A stretch of 64,000 nt of DNA, from the NCBI RefSeq assembly GCF_004329815.1, contig NZ_SJPE01000002.1:186001-250000 (forward strand), in the 5' to 3' direction. A program made the position numbers and the translations under genes. This stretch comes from Flavobacterium silvisoli (GTDB lineage: Bacteria; Bacteroidota; Bacteroidia; Flavobacteriales; Flavobacteriaceae). Shown piece after piece: positions 1 to 9,062 of the stretch (positions within the stretch are counted from its first letter, which is position 1; the number at the start of each line of letters is the position of its first letter). Under the pieces are notes generated by a model. It had not been told where the DNA came from. It saw only the letters and a program-made list of their open reading frames with translations, and did no database searches.

Positions 1-779
1 GGCCTACATTCCGTGCCGAAAACTCAAACACTTCACGTCACTTGGCAGAGTTTTGGATGATTGAACCTGAAGTAGCATTCAATGACTTGACCGACAACAT
101 GGATTTGGCAGAAGACTTCATCAAGTTTGTCATACAATATGCTGTTGAGCGATGTGCCGATGATTTGAAATTCTTAGAAGGAAGATTGCTCGACGAGGAA
201 AAACAAAAACCACAAGCCGAAAGAAGTGAAATGACGTTGTTGGAAAAGTTAAACTTCGTGTTGAACAATGATTTCAAACGCGTTTCATATACTGAGGCGA
301 TTGCAATTTTAAGAGAGTCTACTCCGAATAAAAAGAAAAAATTCCAATACCTGATTGAAGAATGGGGTGCCGATTTACAAAGTGAACACGAGCGTTATTT
401 GGTAGAAAAACACTTCAAATGTCCGGTAATTTTGTTCGATTATCCAGCCAAAATCAAAGCCTTTTACATGCGCTTGAACGACAATACCGAACCGGGTAAA
501 GAAACCGTTCGCGCTATGGATATTTTATTTCCGGGCATTGGTGAAATCGTTGGCGGTTCGCAAAGAGAGGAACGCTACGATGTGTTGATTGAAAAAATGA
601 AAGCCATTGGCATCGATGAAGAAGAATTATGGTGGTATCTGGATACACGTCGATTTGGTTCGGCAGTACATTCAGGTTTCGGACTTGGGTTTGAGCGTCT
701 GGTTCTTTTCGTAACCGGAATGACCAACATCCGCGACGTGATTCCGTTCCCGAGAACGCCACAAAATGCTGAATTCTAA
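1..779 (+). CDS. asnS: Asparaginyl-tRNA synthetase, C-terminal part
   Basis: The reading frame is open from base 3, so the gene begins before the window and only about 258 C-terminal residues are present. It charges tRNA-Asn with asparagine in the cytoplasm. The visible part is the class II catalytic core: motif 2 (FRAEN followed by [12 protein letters not shown]), then a central segment, and motif 3 near the end ([16 protein letters not shown]). The C terminus [14 protein letters not shown] is typical of AsnRS rather than AspRS. An internal TTG at 42 is not the start because motif 2 lies upstream of it. rpoN follows after 73 bases on the same strand. Confidence 0.95.
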   Translation, partial: PTFRAENSNTSRHLAEFWMIEPEVAFNDLTDNMDLAEDFIKFVIQYAVERCADDLKFLEGRLLDEEKQKPQAERSEMTLLEKLNFVLNNDFKRVSYTEAIAILRESTPNKKKKFQYLIEEWGADLQSEHERYLVEKHFKCPVILFDYPAKIKAFYMRLNDNTEPGKETVRAMDILFPGIGEIVGGSQREERYDVLIEKMKAIGIDEEELWWYLDTRRFGSAVHSGFGLGFERLVLFVTGMTNIRDVIPFPRTPQNAEF

Positions 780-852
780 AACATGATTTTGCAGATTCGG
801 TTATCGGTTCAACATGACTCATAACCGAATCCATACATAACAAAGTAAACCC

Positions 853-2316
853 ATGCTTAAGCAGTTCCTAAATCTAAAGTTATCTCAAAAATTATCTCCT
901 CAGCAGATACAGCTGATGAAGTTAATTCAATTGCCTACGCAGGCTTTTGAACAAAGATTGAAAGAGGAATTGGTCGAAAATCCGGCTTTGGAAGTTGGCA
1001 AAGAAGACGAAGAGTTATACGAAAAAGACGAGTTTGACAACAACGATGAGTACGATGATTTCGAAGGTACAGAAAGCATTGATACCGAAATCAACATTGA
1101 TGAATACCTGAGCAACGACGAAACTCCCGACTATAAACTTCAGACCAACAACTACAGTGACGATGACGACGAACGCGAGATTCCGTTTGCCGAATCTGTA
1201 AGTTTTCATCAGGATTTAATAAATCAACTCAACACCTTTATCCTTACCGAAGAAGAGCGCAGTATTGCGGAATTTTTGATAGGAAGCCTTGACGATGACG
1301 GATATTTGCGCAGAAGCATCACCGATATAGTGGATGACATGGCTTTTACTCAAGCTATTTATACCGAAGAAAAAACCGTTGAAAAAATACTCCACATCAT
1401 CCATGAGTTAGAACCATCAGGAGTTGGTGCAAGAGATTTACAAGAATGTTTGCTGTTACAACTCAAACACAAAACACCAACGGAATATGTGGAACTGGCC
1501 ATTGACATACTCGAAAATCAGTTCGATGCCTTTACTAAAAAACACTACGAAAAACTATTACAACGATACGAAATATCTCAGGAACGACTGAAAAAAGCGA
1601 TTGAAGAAATTGAAAAGCTCAATCCAAAACCGGGCGGTTCTTTTGACAGCAGCAACCGCGTGGTAGAACAAATCGTTCCCGACTTTGCTATTCGCATCGT
1701 AGATGGAGAACTGGAGTTGTCATTAAACGGGCGAAACGCTCCGACGCTGCATATTTCAAAAGATTATCAGGAAATGTTGCAAACGTACAAAGACTCGCGC
1801 GACAAATCGAGCTCACAAAAAGATGCTGTACTTTTCATCAAACAAAAACTCGATTCGGCCAAATGGTTCATAGATGCCATTCGTCAGCGTCAGGAAACGT
1901 TATTTGTTACCATGAATGCCATCATGCATTTTCAGCAGGAATATTTCCTTGACGGCGATGAAACCAAGCTCAAACCGATGATTCTGAAAGACATTGCCGA
2001 TATGGTTGGATTAGACATTTCAACCGTTTCACGCGTGGCCAACAGTAAATATGTTGACACACCTTATGGCACCAAACTCATTAAGGAATTCTTTTCGGAA
2101 GCCATGAAAAATGATCAAGGCGAAGATGTTTCAACTTTGGAAATCAAAAAAATCCTGAAAACCGTGGTTGAAGAAGAAGACAAAAGCAAACCGCTTCCGG
2201 ATGATCAGTTGGCTGAAATTTTAAAAGAAAAAGGGTATCCCATTGCCCGAAGAACCATTGCCAAGTATCGTGAATTATTAGATATTCCGGTTGCCCGGAT
2301 GCGTAAGAAGATTTAA
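853..2316 (+). CDS. rpoN: RNA polymerase sigma-54 factor
   Basis: 487 residues, the usual length. It directs RNA polymerase to -24/-12 promoters that need an AAA+ activator. Domains in order: Gln/Leu-rich region I (about 1-50, with LSPQQIQLMKLIQLPT), a very acidic region II (about 50-110, many Asp and Glu), the core-binding domain (about 115-310), a helix-turn-helix near 378-410 (ADMVGLDISTVSRV), and the RpoN box at 465-474 (ARRTIAKYRE) near the C terminus. The ATG at 853 gives the complete region I. No sigma-54 activator is seen in the window; the LytTR regulator at 13828 is not of that class. Confidence 0.97.
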   Translation: MLKQFLNLKLSQKLSPQQIQLMKLIQLPTQAFEQRLKEELVENPALEVGKEDEELYEKDEFDNNDEYDDFEGTESIDTEINIDEYLSNDETPDYKLQTNNYSDDDDEREIPFAESVSFHQDLINQLNTFILTEEERSIAEFLIGSLDDDGYLRRSITDIVDDMAFTQAIYTEEKTVEKILHIIHELEPSGVGARDLQECLLLQLKHKTPTEYVELAIDILENQFDAFTKKHYEKLLQRYEISQERLKKAIEEIEKLNPKPGGSFDSSNRVVEQIVPDFAIRIVDGELELSLNGRNAPTLHISKDYQEMLQTYKDSRDKSSSQKDAVLFIKQKLDSAKWFIDAIRQRQETLFVTMNAIMHFQQEYFLDGDETKLKPMILKDIADMVGLDISTVSRVANSKYVDTPYGTKLIKEFFSEAMKNDQGEDVSTLEIKKILKTVVEEEDKSKPLPDDQLAEILKEKGYPIARRTIAKYRELLDIPVARMRKKI

Positions 2317-2326
2317 AGACAGTGCA

Positions 2327-2932
2327 TTGAAAAAAATCCTTCCTTTTTTTTCCTACCTCTTTCACCCTATTTTCATTCCGTTATTGGGCACCGTTTTTTA
2401 TGTCATGCTGGATGGGCACTATTTTACCATGATGCAGTATGTGCTTCTTTTTCTGCAAATCATCATCATTACTTTTCTGTTGCCCATCGCTTTTTTTTAC
2501 TTGTTACGAACGTTCGGAAAGTTAGACAGCATAATGCTTTCGGATATAGCCCACCGGAAAATACCGTTACTGCTGCAGATGATGTTGTTTACCATTCTGA
2601 TTGAAAAAAGCATCACTATTGACCGTTTTCCGTCTTTGTATTTTTTCTTTTTAGGAGGATTGTTCAGTACGTTGGCAGCCTTTTTATTGTTATATGCCAA
2701 AATAAAAGCCAGCATTCACATGATTGGTATGAGTGCCCTGACCGTTTTTATTATTGGCTTAAGTTTAAAAAATGAAATCAACACCATCAATCTGGTGACT
2801 TTTTTTGTCATCATGAACGGATTGGTAGCTTCTTCCCGTTTAGCCATGAAAGCACACACCAACAGCGAATTGTTAATTGGATTTTTGTGTGGCGCTTTAC
2901 CCCAACTTATACTGCTGTATTTTTGGCTATAA
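2327..2932 (+). CDS. PAP2-like integral membrane protein
   Basis: About 201 residues and almost wholly hydrophobic, with roughly six membrane segments. Near the C terminus is SSRLAMKAHTNSELL, which resembles the third motif of PAP2 lipid phosphatases (SR-x5-H-x3-D) but with Glu in the last place. The PSGH motif and the KX6RP motif are not recognisable. It is therefore PAP2-related by appearance, with phosphatase activity unproven. I chose the TTG at 2327 (protein starts LKKILPFFSY, which looks like a normal membrane-protein N terminus) over the TTG at 2291, which lies inside rpoN. The gene follows rpoN by 10 bases and is probably cotranscribed. It ends in a 6-base convergent overlap with the next gene. 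Confidence 0.6.
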   Translation: MKKILPFFSYLFHPIFIPLLGTVFYVMLDGHYFTMMQYVLLFLQIIIITFLLPIAFFYLLRTFGKLDSIMLSDIAHRKIPLLLQMMLFTILIEKSITIDRFPSLYFFFLGGLFSTLAAFLLLYAKIKASIHMIGMSALTVFIIGLSLKNEINTINLVTFFVIMNGLVASSRLAMKAHTNSELLIGFLCGALPQLILLYFWL

Positions 2933-3622
2933 AATATAAAACATCAATCCAAAATTAGCCGTATTCATGTCGATGGACTGCCCGTCTATTTTAGCTGAAG
3001 ATTTAAACAACGGATTCAAACCGTAATAAGCATAAATATTCCAGGTATTCCAACCCGTAGCGAGGTAAACCCCATAGTGGAAATCATTTAAATCCTTATT
3101 GTTGGTTTGTTTGAAAGTGCCCTCCGATGAAATCAATTTGTATTGGTCATAAAAGAGATAACTCAGTTTAACCCCAAAATGGATGCGCCAAAATTTATGA
3201 CTTTCGGGGGTGGCATCTCGCCATCTTAACTCTATAGGAAGGTCAACAAAATGCAGCGAAAGTTTATCTTTAGAATAAGTAATGCTATTAGAATTCAGAA
3301 TTTGGTATGTGTTAACCCCATTAACCTCCGTAATACCCATATTTTGATTGTAAATGGCCAACGTATATCCCAATCCCGCAGCCACCGACCAAGTTCGTTT
3401 TTTATTAAAAGGCATGTCACGCAAAAATCCGCCTGAAAGTCCGGTCGAAAATTTATTTTGTCTTAGTCCGGAAGGGCCTTTCTGAAGTATGTTATACGAT
3501 ACGTTTAAGTAAAACTGATCTTCACGATAAAGCGAATCGGGTGCATCAAAATCGGCTTCAACATTTTGAGCAGCCATACAAAAGGTCATGAAAAAAGCGA
3601 TAAAAACAAATTTGATTTGCAT
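2927..3622 (-). CDS. Outer-membrane beta-barrel protein, PorT/OMP_b-brl family
   Basis: 231 residues with a signal peptide (cleavage likely after FCMAAQ). The rest alternates polar and aromatic residues, with short strands rich in Tyr, Phe and Gly (for example SVAAGLGYTLAIY and NFGLMFYIL at the extreme C terminus), as in small eight-stranded porin-family barrels common in Bacteroidota. It probably sits in the outer membrane. Substrate and role cannot be read from the sequence. I do not assign it to T9SS PorT because the family is large and the neighbours do not support that role. Confidence 0.65.
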   Translation of the reverse strand: MQIKFVFIAFFMTFCMAAQNVEADFDAPDSLYREDQFYLNVSYNILQKGPSGLRQNKFSTGLSGGFLRDMPFNKKRTWSVAAGLGYTLAIYNQNMGITEVNGVNTYQILNSNSITYSKDKLSLHFVDLPIELRWRDATPESHKFWRIHFGVKLSYLFYDQYKLISSEGTFKQTNNKDLNDFHYGVYLATGWNTWNIYAYYGLNPLFKSSAKIDGQSIDMNTANFGLMFYIL

Positions 3623-3772
3623 AACTGTCGTATCCTGTTAAGCGAAAGTACTGTTTTTCGTTAGAAAAACCAAAAGGGCGATGGGATTACCTATAGCGAT
3701 TCCCTTAGGAAGTTGTTAAAAAAATACGGCTTCTTCTAACCTTTACCAGTTTTATTTCCAAAGTTTTAAAAC

Positions 3773-3806
3773 AAAAATGCGCTTCTTTCGAAAGCGCATT
3801 TTTTTT
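3773..3806 (-). terminator. Rho-independent terminator after tRNA-Ser
   Basis: A 12-bp perfect stem (3773-3784 with 3792-3803) and a 7-base loop lie directly 3' of the tRNA gene. On the minus strand the stem is followed by a T-rich tract. It can also act on the plus strand, where T residues follow. Confidence 0.7.
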
Positions 3807-3808
3807 AG

Positions 3809-3895
3809 CAGAGAGGATGGGATTCGAACCCACGATGCAGTTGCCCACATACAAACTTTCCAGGCTTGCTCCTTCAACCACTCGGACACCTCTCT
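3809..3895 (-). tRNA. tRNA-Ser (anticodon GGA)
   Basis: The minus strand folds as a class II tRNA of 87 nt. The acceptor arm AGAGAGG pairs with CCTCTCT, followed by discriminator G. The D arm is TCCGAGTGGTTGAAGGA. The anticodon loop has CTGGAAA, giving GGA, which reads UCC and UCU. There is a long variable arm, and the T arm is GTGGG-TTCGAAT-CCCAT. The 3' CCA is not encoded. The G discriminator and long variable arm agree with serine identity. Confidence 0.95.
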
Positions 3896-3954
3896 TTTTG
3901 GTGTTGCAAATAACAACAAATTTTTTCAGTAAAAAAAGTTAGTTTGGCAATTTA

Positions 3955-4983
3955 TTATTGCATTTCTCCACGCAATGATGTTTCAAAAATGGTTTTGAAA
4001 ACAGCCGGTGCGACATTTTGTCCCAAGAGATACATGAGCTTGGTCACGGCGGCTTCGGTGGTTATATCTTTACCCGAAATCACTCCGATTTTTTTGAGCT
4101 GTGTACTGGTTTCGTATTGACCCATATTAACACTTCCGCCCGAACATTGTGTAACATTAACAACGTGTAAACCGCTTTTGATAGCCTTTTTTAAAACCTG
4201 TATAAACCAATCCTCAGAAGGCGCATTCCCCGAACCGTAGGTTTCCAAAATAATTCCTTTCAGGTTTGGAATACTCAAAATAGAAGACAGTACAGCTTCA
4301 TTCATCCCCGGAAACATTTTTACAATGACCACATTGTTATTCATGACTTTATGAACGACCAGCTTTTTGGCAGACTGTTTTTGCAGAATCGAATGGGTAT
4401 CAATTTTTAAATGCACTCCCGACTCTGCCAATGGCGGATAGTTGGGCGAAGCAAAGGCATTGAAATGTTCGGCATTGATTTTTGTAGTTCGGTTACCCCG
4501 ATACAATTTATATTCAAAATACAAACAAACTTCATGAATAACAGGTTTCCCTTTTTGCTGCAGAGATGCTATTTGAATGGCGGTAATCAGATTTTCTTTG
4601 GCATCGGTGCGCAAATCGCCTATGGGCAACTGAGAACCCGTAAAGACTACCGGTTTGCCTAAATTTTCGAGCATAAAACTCAACGCTGAGGCAGAATACG
4701 ACATGGTGTCCGAGCCGTGTAACACCACAAAACCGTCAAAACGCTCGTAGTTTCCCTCAATGATGTCTGCAATCAACTCCCATTTTTCCGGATTCATATT
4801 AGAGGAATCGATGGGTTTCTCAAACGAAATGGTTTCAATATTACAATCCAACTGTTTGAGTTCGGGGATTTTCTGCAACAATTTTTTAAAATTGAAAGCC
4901 TTTAACGCACCGGTTTCAAAATCTTTCATCATTCCGATGGTTCCTCCGGTGTACAGGAGCAGTATGTTTGGTTTAGACAACAT
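3955..4983 (-). CDS. ansA: Type I L-asparaginase
   Basis: 342 residues without a signal peptide, so cytoplasmic. It hydrolyses L-asparagine to aspartate and ammonia. The N-terminal YTGGTIGMM holds the nucleophilic Thr15, which aligns with the E. coli type I enzyme by eye. The second motif LHGSDTMSYSASALSFMLEN has Ser91, Asp92 and Thr93. GSQLPIGDLRTDAKENL and YRGNRTTK are also type I signatures. It starts inside the end of the acyltransferase gene (11-base overlap, 4973-4983), so the two are translationally linked. A role linking asparagine breakdown to acyl transfer is not evident. Confidence 0.93.
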   Translation of the reverse strand: MLSKPNILLLYTGGTIGMMKDFETGALKAFNFKKLLQKIPELKQLDCNIETISFEKPIDSSNMNPEKWELIADIIEGNYERFDGFVVLHGSDTMSYSASALSFMLENLGKPVVFTGSQLPIGDLRTDAKENLITAIQIASLQQKGKPVIHEVCLYFEYKLYRGNRTTKINAEHFNAFASPNYPPLAESGVHLKIDTHSILQKQSAKKLVVHKVMNNNVVIVKMFPGMNEAVLSSILSIPNLKGIILETYGSGNAPSEDWFIQVLKKAIKSGLHVVNVTQCSGGSVNMGQYETSTQLKKIGVISGKDITTEAAVTKLMYLLGQNVAPAVFKTIFETSLRGEMQ

Positions 4984-6109
4984 TCTGATATTTTGACTTG
5001 TTTACTACCGGATTAGCATACATGGCCAAAAAACTCTCAACCATTTGCGGGTTATTTTCATCTATTCTCATTTCAAGCCTGCGCTCGAATAACGATTTTT
5101 CATTTTCGGTATAACAATTCTTGTACTGGTCAGTTTTGTATAACAAATCGTAAGCAATATAATTGGTTGGCCACAGCATGTAACTTTGTAAAATAGAGTC
5201 GTCTATGACTTGTGCCAATGCCTGAATTTGCTTGTTGATATTATCAAATTCGGCGGCAATTACATCAAACTCCTTATCCAAAACATCGCCTATGTGAATG
5301 TGAATGCGTTTCTTTTGTCCGATGATTCCGCTCAGGAGCGTTACAAAATCTTCATTTTTTTCTTTAATGTAGATTTCATTTTTGGCTTCTGCAATGAGTT
5401 GTGGCATTTTGAGAGCGTCAGTCGGGTCGTATTCATACGAAATAGAAACCGGCACTATCTTTATTTTCTTGAAATAATCGAGCATGTTGGATTCATCCGA
5501 ACCCATAGCCAACATTTTCAGCACGCCTGAATGTGTTGCGTCATTGCCGTCTTTGGTTCTTCCTTCACGTTGGGCAATCCACACCGAACGGTTTTCCCGA
5601 AGCAACAGCTGTCCGATGTATTCCGACATCAATTTGGAACTTTCCAACAATTCTCTTGGCGGCAAACCTCGTTGCACCACAAAGTTTCTGTTGAGTTTGG
5701 ATAACGTTTTCAGAAAAGATTTTTTAACCAAATTGTCTCCGATAGCCGATGCAGTCATCACCAAACCGTGATCAAACAACGCTACATTCAACAGCGATGT
5801 ATCTAATATAATATCGCGGTGGTTGGATATGAAAAGATAAGACGTGTTGGGATGTAGTTTTTCAAAACCCGAAGTGGTTAACCCTTCAGAGCTTTTGGCC
5901 AAAACTTTTTGAATCGATTGGTAAATAAAATTACACTGAAAATCGCGAATAGAATGGGTTTTCTTAAGTTGATTTTTCCATACTTCTTCGTCTACATCAG
6001 GAAATGTAAAATCCATTAATGCCTTCATCATCGGGTGATTGACAGCAGACTGAATGGCTTCATTCACTTCGGCGTCGTAAAAAGGACGAATTTTGTCAAA
6101 TTTCTGCAT
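4973..6109 (-). CDS. 1-acylglycerol-3-phosphate acyltransferase-like protein
   Basis: 378 residues. The motif SNHRDIILDTSLL near residue 115 matches the catalytic His-x-Asp block of the PlsC superfamily, with the spacing (H-x5-D) seen in a Bacteroidetes subgroup. REGRTKDGNDATHSGVLKM matches the EGTRS-like phosphate-binding block. No clear membrane anchor is seen. It probably transfers acyl chains to a glycerolipid or related acceptor at the membrane, but the exact substrate is unknown. It is longer than classical PlsC (about 240 residues). It is the first gene of a two-gene unit with ansA. Confidence 0.8.
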   Translation of the reverse strand: MQKFDKIRPFYDAEVNEAIQSAVNHPMMKALMDFTFPDVDEEVWKNQLKKTHSIRDFQCNFIYQSIQKVLAKSSEGLTTSGFEKLHPNTSYLFISNHRDIILDTSLLNVALFDHGLVMTASAIGDNLVKKSFLKTLSKLNRNFVVQRGLPPRELLESSKLMSEYIGQLLLRENRSVWIAQREGRTKDGNDATHSGVLKMLAMGSDESNMLDYFKKIKIVPVSISYEYDPTDALKMPQLIAEAKNEIYIKEKNEDFVTLLSGIIGQKKRIHIHIGDVLDKEFDVIAAEFDNINKQIQALAQVIDDSILQSYMLWPTNYIAYDLLYKTDQYKNCYTENEKSLFERRLEMRIDENNPQMVESFLAMYANPVVNKSKYQNVV

Positions 6110-6172
6110 CTTGGCTTACAATTTTGAAAAACAAATGAACAAAAAAAAACTCAATTTTTGACGATTTCTGTA

Positions 6173-6940
6173 TTAAATCCCAAAAACAGTTTTTGAATTT
6201 TCGGTAGTGATTCGGGCAATTTCCTCCAGGGGCAATTGGTAAATCTGCGCCAGTTTTTCGGCCACTAATTTGGTGTAACTGCTTTCGTTGCGTTTACCCC
6301 GAAAAGGAACAGGTGCCAAATAAGGCGAATCGGTTTCTAAAACAATATGCTGTAAATCAATTTCATTTAAAAACTGGTCAATCTTTCCGTTCTTGAATGT
6401 GGCTACTCCGCCAATGCCGAGTTTCATATTCAAGTCGATGGCTCTTTTGGCCTGACCGAAATCGCCGGTAAAACAGTGAAAAATTCCAAATAAATCTGTG
6501 GCTTTTTCGCTTTCCAGAACTTCAAAAACCTCATCAAAAGCATCACGACAGTGAATGTTTATAGCGAGTTTGTGCTTTTTGGCTAACTGAATTTGGTACT
6601 GAAATGCGTGCTGCTGTTCCTTCAAAAAAGTTTTGTCCCAAAACAGATCGATCCCGATTTCGCCCACAGCATAAAACGTTTTTCGGCTCAATTCGGCTTC
6701 AACATGTGCTAATTCTTCCTGATAATTTTCTTTCACATACGTTGGGTGCAACCCCATCATCAAAAAAACATGTTTCGGAAACTGACGTTCCAACGCATAC
6801 ATTTTTGAAGTGTAATGGGAATCGATTGACGGCACAAAAAAACGAGAAACCCCATTATTGATGGCCCGCTGAATCATTTCGGTGCGATCCTGATCAAATT
6901 CTTCGGAATACAAATGGGTATGGGTATCGGTTAAAATCAT
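6173..6940 (-). CDS. tatD: TatD-family metal-dependent hydrolase/DNase
   Basis: 255 residues, a complete TatD amidohydrolase barrel. Metal ligands are visible: His7 and His9 in DTHTHLYSEEFD, Glu94 in VGEIGIDLFWD, His130 in INIHCRDAF, His155 in FHCFTGD and Asp204 in LETDSPYLAP. Family members are 3'-5' exonucleases or deacylases in DNA repair and quality control. The exact substrate here is not readable. It is divergent from the next gene, with 103 bases between them. Confidence 0.92.
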   Translation of the reverse strand: MILTDTHTHLYSEEFDQDRTEMIQRAINNGVSRFFVPSIDSHYTSKMYALERQFPKHVFLMMGLHPTYVKENYQEELAHVEAELSRKTFYAVGEIGIDLFWDKTFLKEQQHAFQYQIQLAKKHKLAINIHCRDAFDEVFEVLESEKATDLFGIFHCFTGDFGQAKRAIDLNMKLGIGGVATFKNGKIDQFLNEIDLQHIVLETDSPYLAPVPFRGKRNESSYTKLVAEKLAQIYQLPLEEIARITTENSKTVFGI

Positions 6941-7043
6941 GATAAAAACGACTGAATTTCTGCGGGGCTAAGGTACTAAGTTTATACCGATTTTATTTAG
7001 GATACATCGATTTTAGATTATTTTTGAGCCTCAATACAATGCT

Positions 7044-7481
7044 ATGAAAAACCTGCAGGAATTACTGAAAAAAGAAAAGTACAAGAAAATCAATTTTAAA
7101 GTTTCCAAAACCCAGCATTTACTAATTAAAGCTAAGATTAACGGGGTATCCGGGAGTTTTATTCTGGACACCGGAGCCAGCAACAGTTGTGTAGGTTTTG
7201 ACAGTGTGGATTATTTCAAACTCAAAGCAGGCAAATCCAAAACCAAGGCTTCGGGGGCTGGTGCCACGGGCATGATGACTCAAATTGCCAAAAACAACGC
7301 GCTCCAAATCGGCCGCTGGAAGACCGAAGAATTTCATTTGATTATTTTTGATATGTCACACGTAAACGAAGCTTTACGTCAGTACAAAGCCAAACCGGTT
7401 CACGGCATTATTGGTGCCGATATACTGCTCGAAGGTAAAGCCATCATTGATTATTTTAATCATTGTTTGTATCTGAAGTAA
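7044..7481 (+). CDS. Small retropepsin-like aspartic protease
   Basis: 145 residues. [14 protein letters not shown] at about 39-52 carries the catalytic Asp-Thr-Gly (Asp42) and the Ala-Ser of retropepsin-type clan AA proteases. The C-terminal [18 protein letters not shown] is the matching hydrophobic-Gly-Ala-Asp flap end. One active site means it must act as a dimer. There is no signal peptide or membrane segment. A possible -7 box TATTTTTG lies at 7019-7026, 18 bases before the ATG. Its last 26 bases overlap the end of the convergent MFS gene. Substrate unknown. Confidence 0.8.
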   Translation: MKNLQELLKKEKYKKINFKVSKTQHLLIKAKINGVSGSFILDTGASNSCVGFDSVDYFKLKAGKSKTKASGAGATGMMTQIAKNNALQIGRWKTEEFHLIIFDMSHVNEALRQYKAKPVHGIIGADILLEGKAIIDYFNHCLYLK

Positions 7482-8691
7482 AATGCCTTTTCAGTGAATA
7501 ATAAGCCAAGAAAGTACTCATTAGCATCAAGAAGCTGCCTAGAATAAAAGGTGCTCCGGGCAATTGGAACGGCGCTTCTTTGTGGGTAAAAAAGTAAAAC
7601 GTATTGGTCATCATGGGCGGACCGAGAATAGCGGAAGCACTCATCAAACTCGCCAAAGTTCCCTGAATTTCTCCCTGTTCATTAGGCGGTACTTTACCCG
7701 ATATAACCGATTGCAACGCAGGTCCGGCTATTCCACCCAGGCAATACGGAATCAAAAAGGTAAACATCATCCAACTTTCCGAGGCCAAAGCAAAGAGCAA
7801 CATTCCAATAGTGTAAAGGGCCAAACCAATATAGATGCTTTTTTCATTTCCCAACCTTGGGCTGGTCCAGCGGATTAACCCTCCTTGCACTATGCCTACC
7901 AAAAGACCTACAACTCCGAGCGAAATTCCCACCATTTTTTCATCCCAGTGAAAGCGGTACATGGTATAAAAACTCCAATTGCTGTGTACCGCATGCGAAC
8001 CTACATACAAAAGAAAAACTGCTAAAATCAACCCTATCAGAGAAGGATGCTTTTTCAAATTGAGCAAAGCTCCTACCGGATTGGCACGCTTCCATTCAAA
8101 AGCCCGTCGGTTCTCTTTTGAAAGCGATTCGGGCAAAATAAAATACCCGTATAAAAAGTTCAGCAAACACAATACAGCCGCTGCATAAAACGGCACCCGC
8201 GAACCATACTGTCCCAGCAAACCACCAATAACAGGACCAATAATGAATCCTAGTCCGAAAGCAGCACCTATCATTCCGAAATTTTTAGCCCTGTTTTCGG
8301 GAGTACTCACATCGGCTATGTAGGCAGAAGCTGTCGTGATGCTGGCTCCGGTAATCCCGGCTATAATCCTCCCCACAAACAACCACGCAATCGTGGGTGA
8401 AAAAGCCAGCAATAAATAATCCATCGCAAAAGCAAAAAGCGAAATCAGGATAATGGGTCGTCTTCCGTACTTATCACTCAAATTACCAATCAAAGGCGCA
8501 CAAACAAATTGAGTTATGGCATACGCAAAAGTGAGCCAACCTCCGTATTTGGCAGCTTCGCTGATATCTCCGTGAATCAATTCGGCTATTAATTTAGGTA
8601 TCACAGGAATAATAATCCCCCAGCCCGTAATATCAATCAGCATCGTGATAAAAATAAACCCTATGGCCGCTTGCTTTTTGTTTTGTTTCAT
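7456..8691 (-). CDS. TetA-like major facilitator transporter
   Basis: 411 residues from the ATG at 8691 ([12 protein letters not shown]), with about 12 membrane segments. The loop 2-3 signature [16 protein letters not shown] and the second-helix-bundle sequence [17 protein letters not shown] with FILPESL are typical of the TCR/Tet drug:H+ antiporter family. It likely exports a small hydrophobic compound. Resistance to tetracycline cannot be claimed from this. A longer frame to 8766 exists, but the added 25 residues translate an intergenic repeat (8706-8773) and are rejected. Confidence 0.85.
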   Translation of the reverse strand: MKQNKKQAAIGFIFITMLIDITGWGIIIPVIPKLIAELIHGDISEAAKYGGWLTFAYAITQFVCAPLIGNLSDKYGRRPIILISLFAFAMDYLLLAFSPTIAWLFVGRIIAGITGASITTASAYIADVSTPENRAKNFGMIGAAFGLGFIIGPVIGGLLGQYGSRVPFYAAAVLCLLNFLYGYFILPESLSKENRRAFEWKRANPVGALLNLKKHPSLIGLILAVFLLYVGSHAVHSNWSFYTMYRFHWDEKMVGISLGVVGLLVGIVQGGLIRWTSPRLGNEKSIYIGLALYTIGMLLFALASESWMMFTFLIPYCLGGIAGPALQSVISGKVPPNEQGEIQGTLASLMSASAILGPPMMTNTFYFFTHKEAPFQLPGAPFILGSFLMLMSTFLAYYSLKRHFTSDTNND

Positions 8692-8705
8692 GATTGAATT
8701 AATTT

Positions 8706-8773
8706 GGGCGTGCCCCGCCTTCGGCGGGTCGTGCTGTCCGCAGTACACGGTACTTGCTCCCATCACTCACGCG
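8706..8773. repeat. Flavobacterial-type intergenic hairpin repeat
   Basis: The element begins GGGCGTGCCCCGCC and is bounded by an outer inverted pair GCGTG (8708-8712) and CACGC (8768-8772). Inside is a strong small hairpin (CCCGCC at 8714-8719 with GGCGGG at 8723-8728) followed by GTGCTGTCCGCAGTAC. GC content is far above its surroundings. The form resembles dispersed intergenic elements that I recall from Flavobacterium genomes. Confidence 0.55.
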
Positions 8774-8880
8774 ATTACAAAGAAAAGAAAAATCCCAAAC
8801 ACTAATCCTTCAGATGCTGAAAAACTACAACCGCAGCAATAGTAACCCGTTTTCAACTCTGGTAATTCATGTAACTCCAT

Positions 8881-8912
8881 AAAAAAACCCAATGCAAAAG
8901 CACTGGGTTTTT
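8881..8912 (-). terminator. Probable terminator of the RCC1 operon
   Basis: The stem AAAAACCCA-ATGC pairs with GCAC-TGGGTTTTT around an AAAA loop, with one mismatch. On the minus strand it is followed by a run of T. It lies 150 bases past the stop codon at 9063. The rest of 8774-9062 (289 bases) is AT-rich and shows no gene or further structure. Confidence 0.6.
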
Positions 8913-9062
8913 CATTACAACTAAAATCTATTTAACCTATTGAATAAAATTAAATTTTAATGGCATTTTTTTCTGTTTGCTAATTTCAGTTAAAAAAATG
9001 GTATTCAAAACAAGGAAAAAACACCAGAGTTGAAACTTTGACGTAATTTCTCGCTATTGCTT

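Noticed and set aside
42..44. TTG as start of the first gene
   Set aside because: The class II motif FRAEN lies upstream in the same frame; the gene is cut by the window edge.
2927..3622. T9SS component PorT
   Set aside because: Small barrel family is broad; no T9SS neighbours.
7456..8691. Tetracycline resistance gene
   Set aside because: Only family resemblance is visible; no specific resistance evidence.
8692..8766. N-terminal extension of the MFS protein
   Set aside because: The added residues translate the GC-rich hairpin repeat; the ATG at 8691 gives a normal N terminus.
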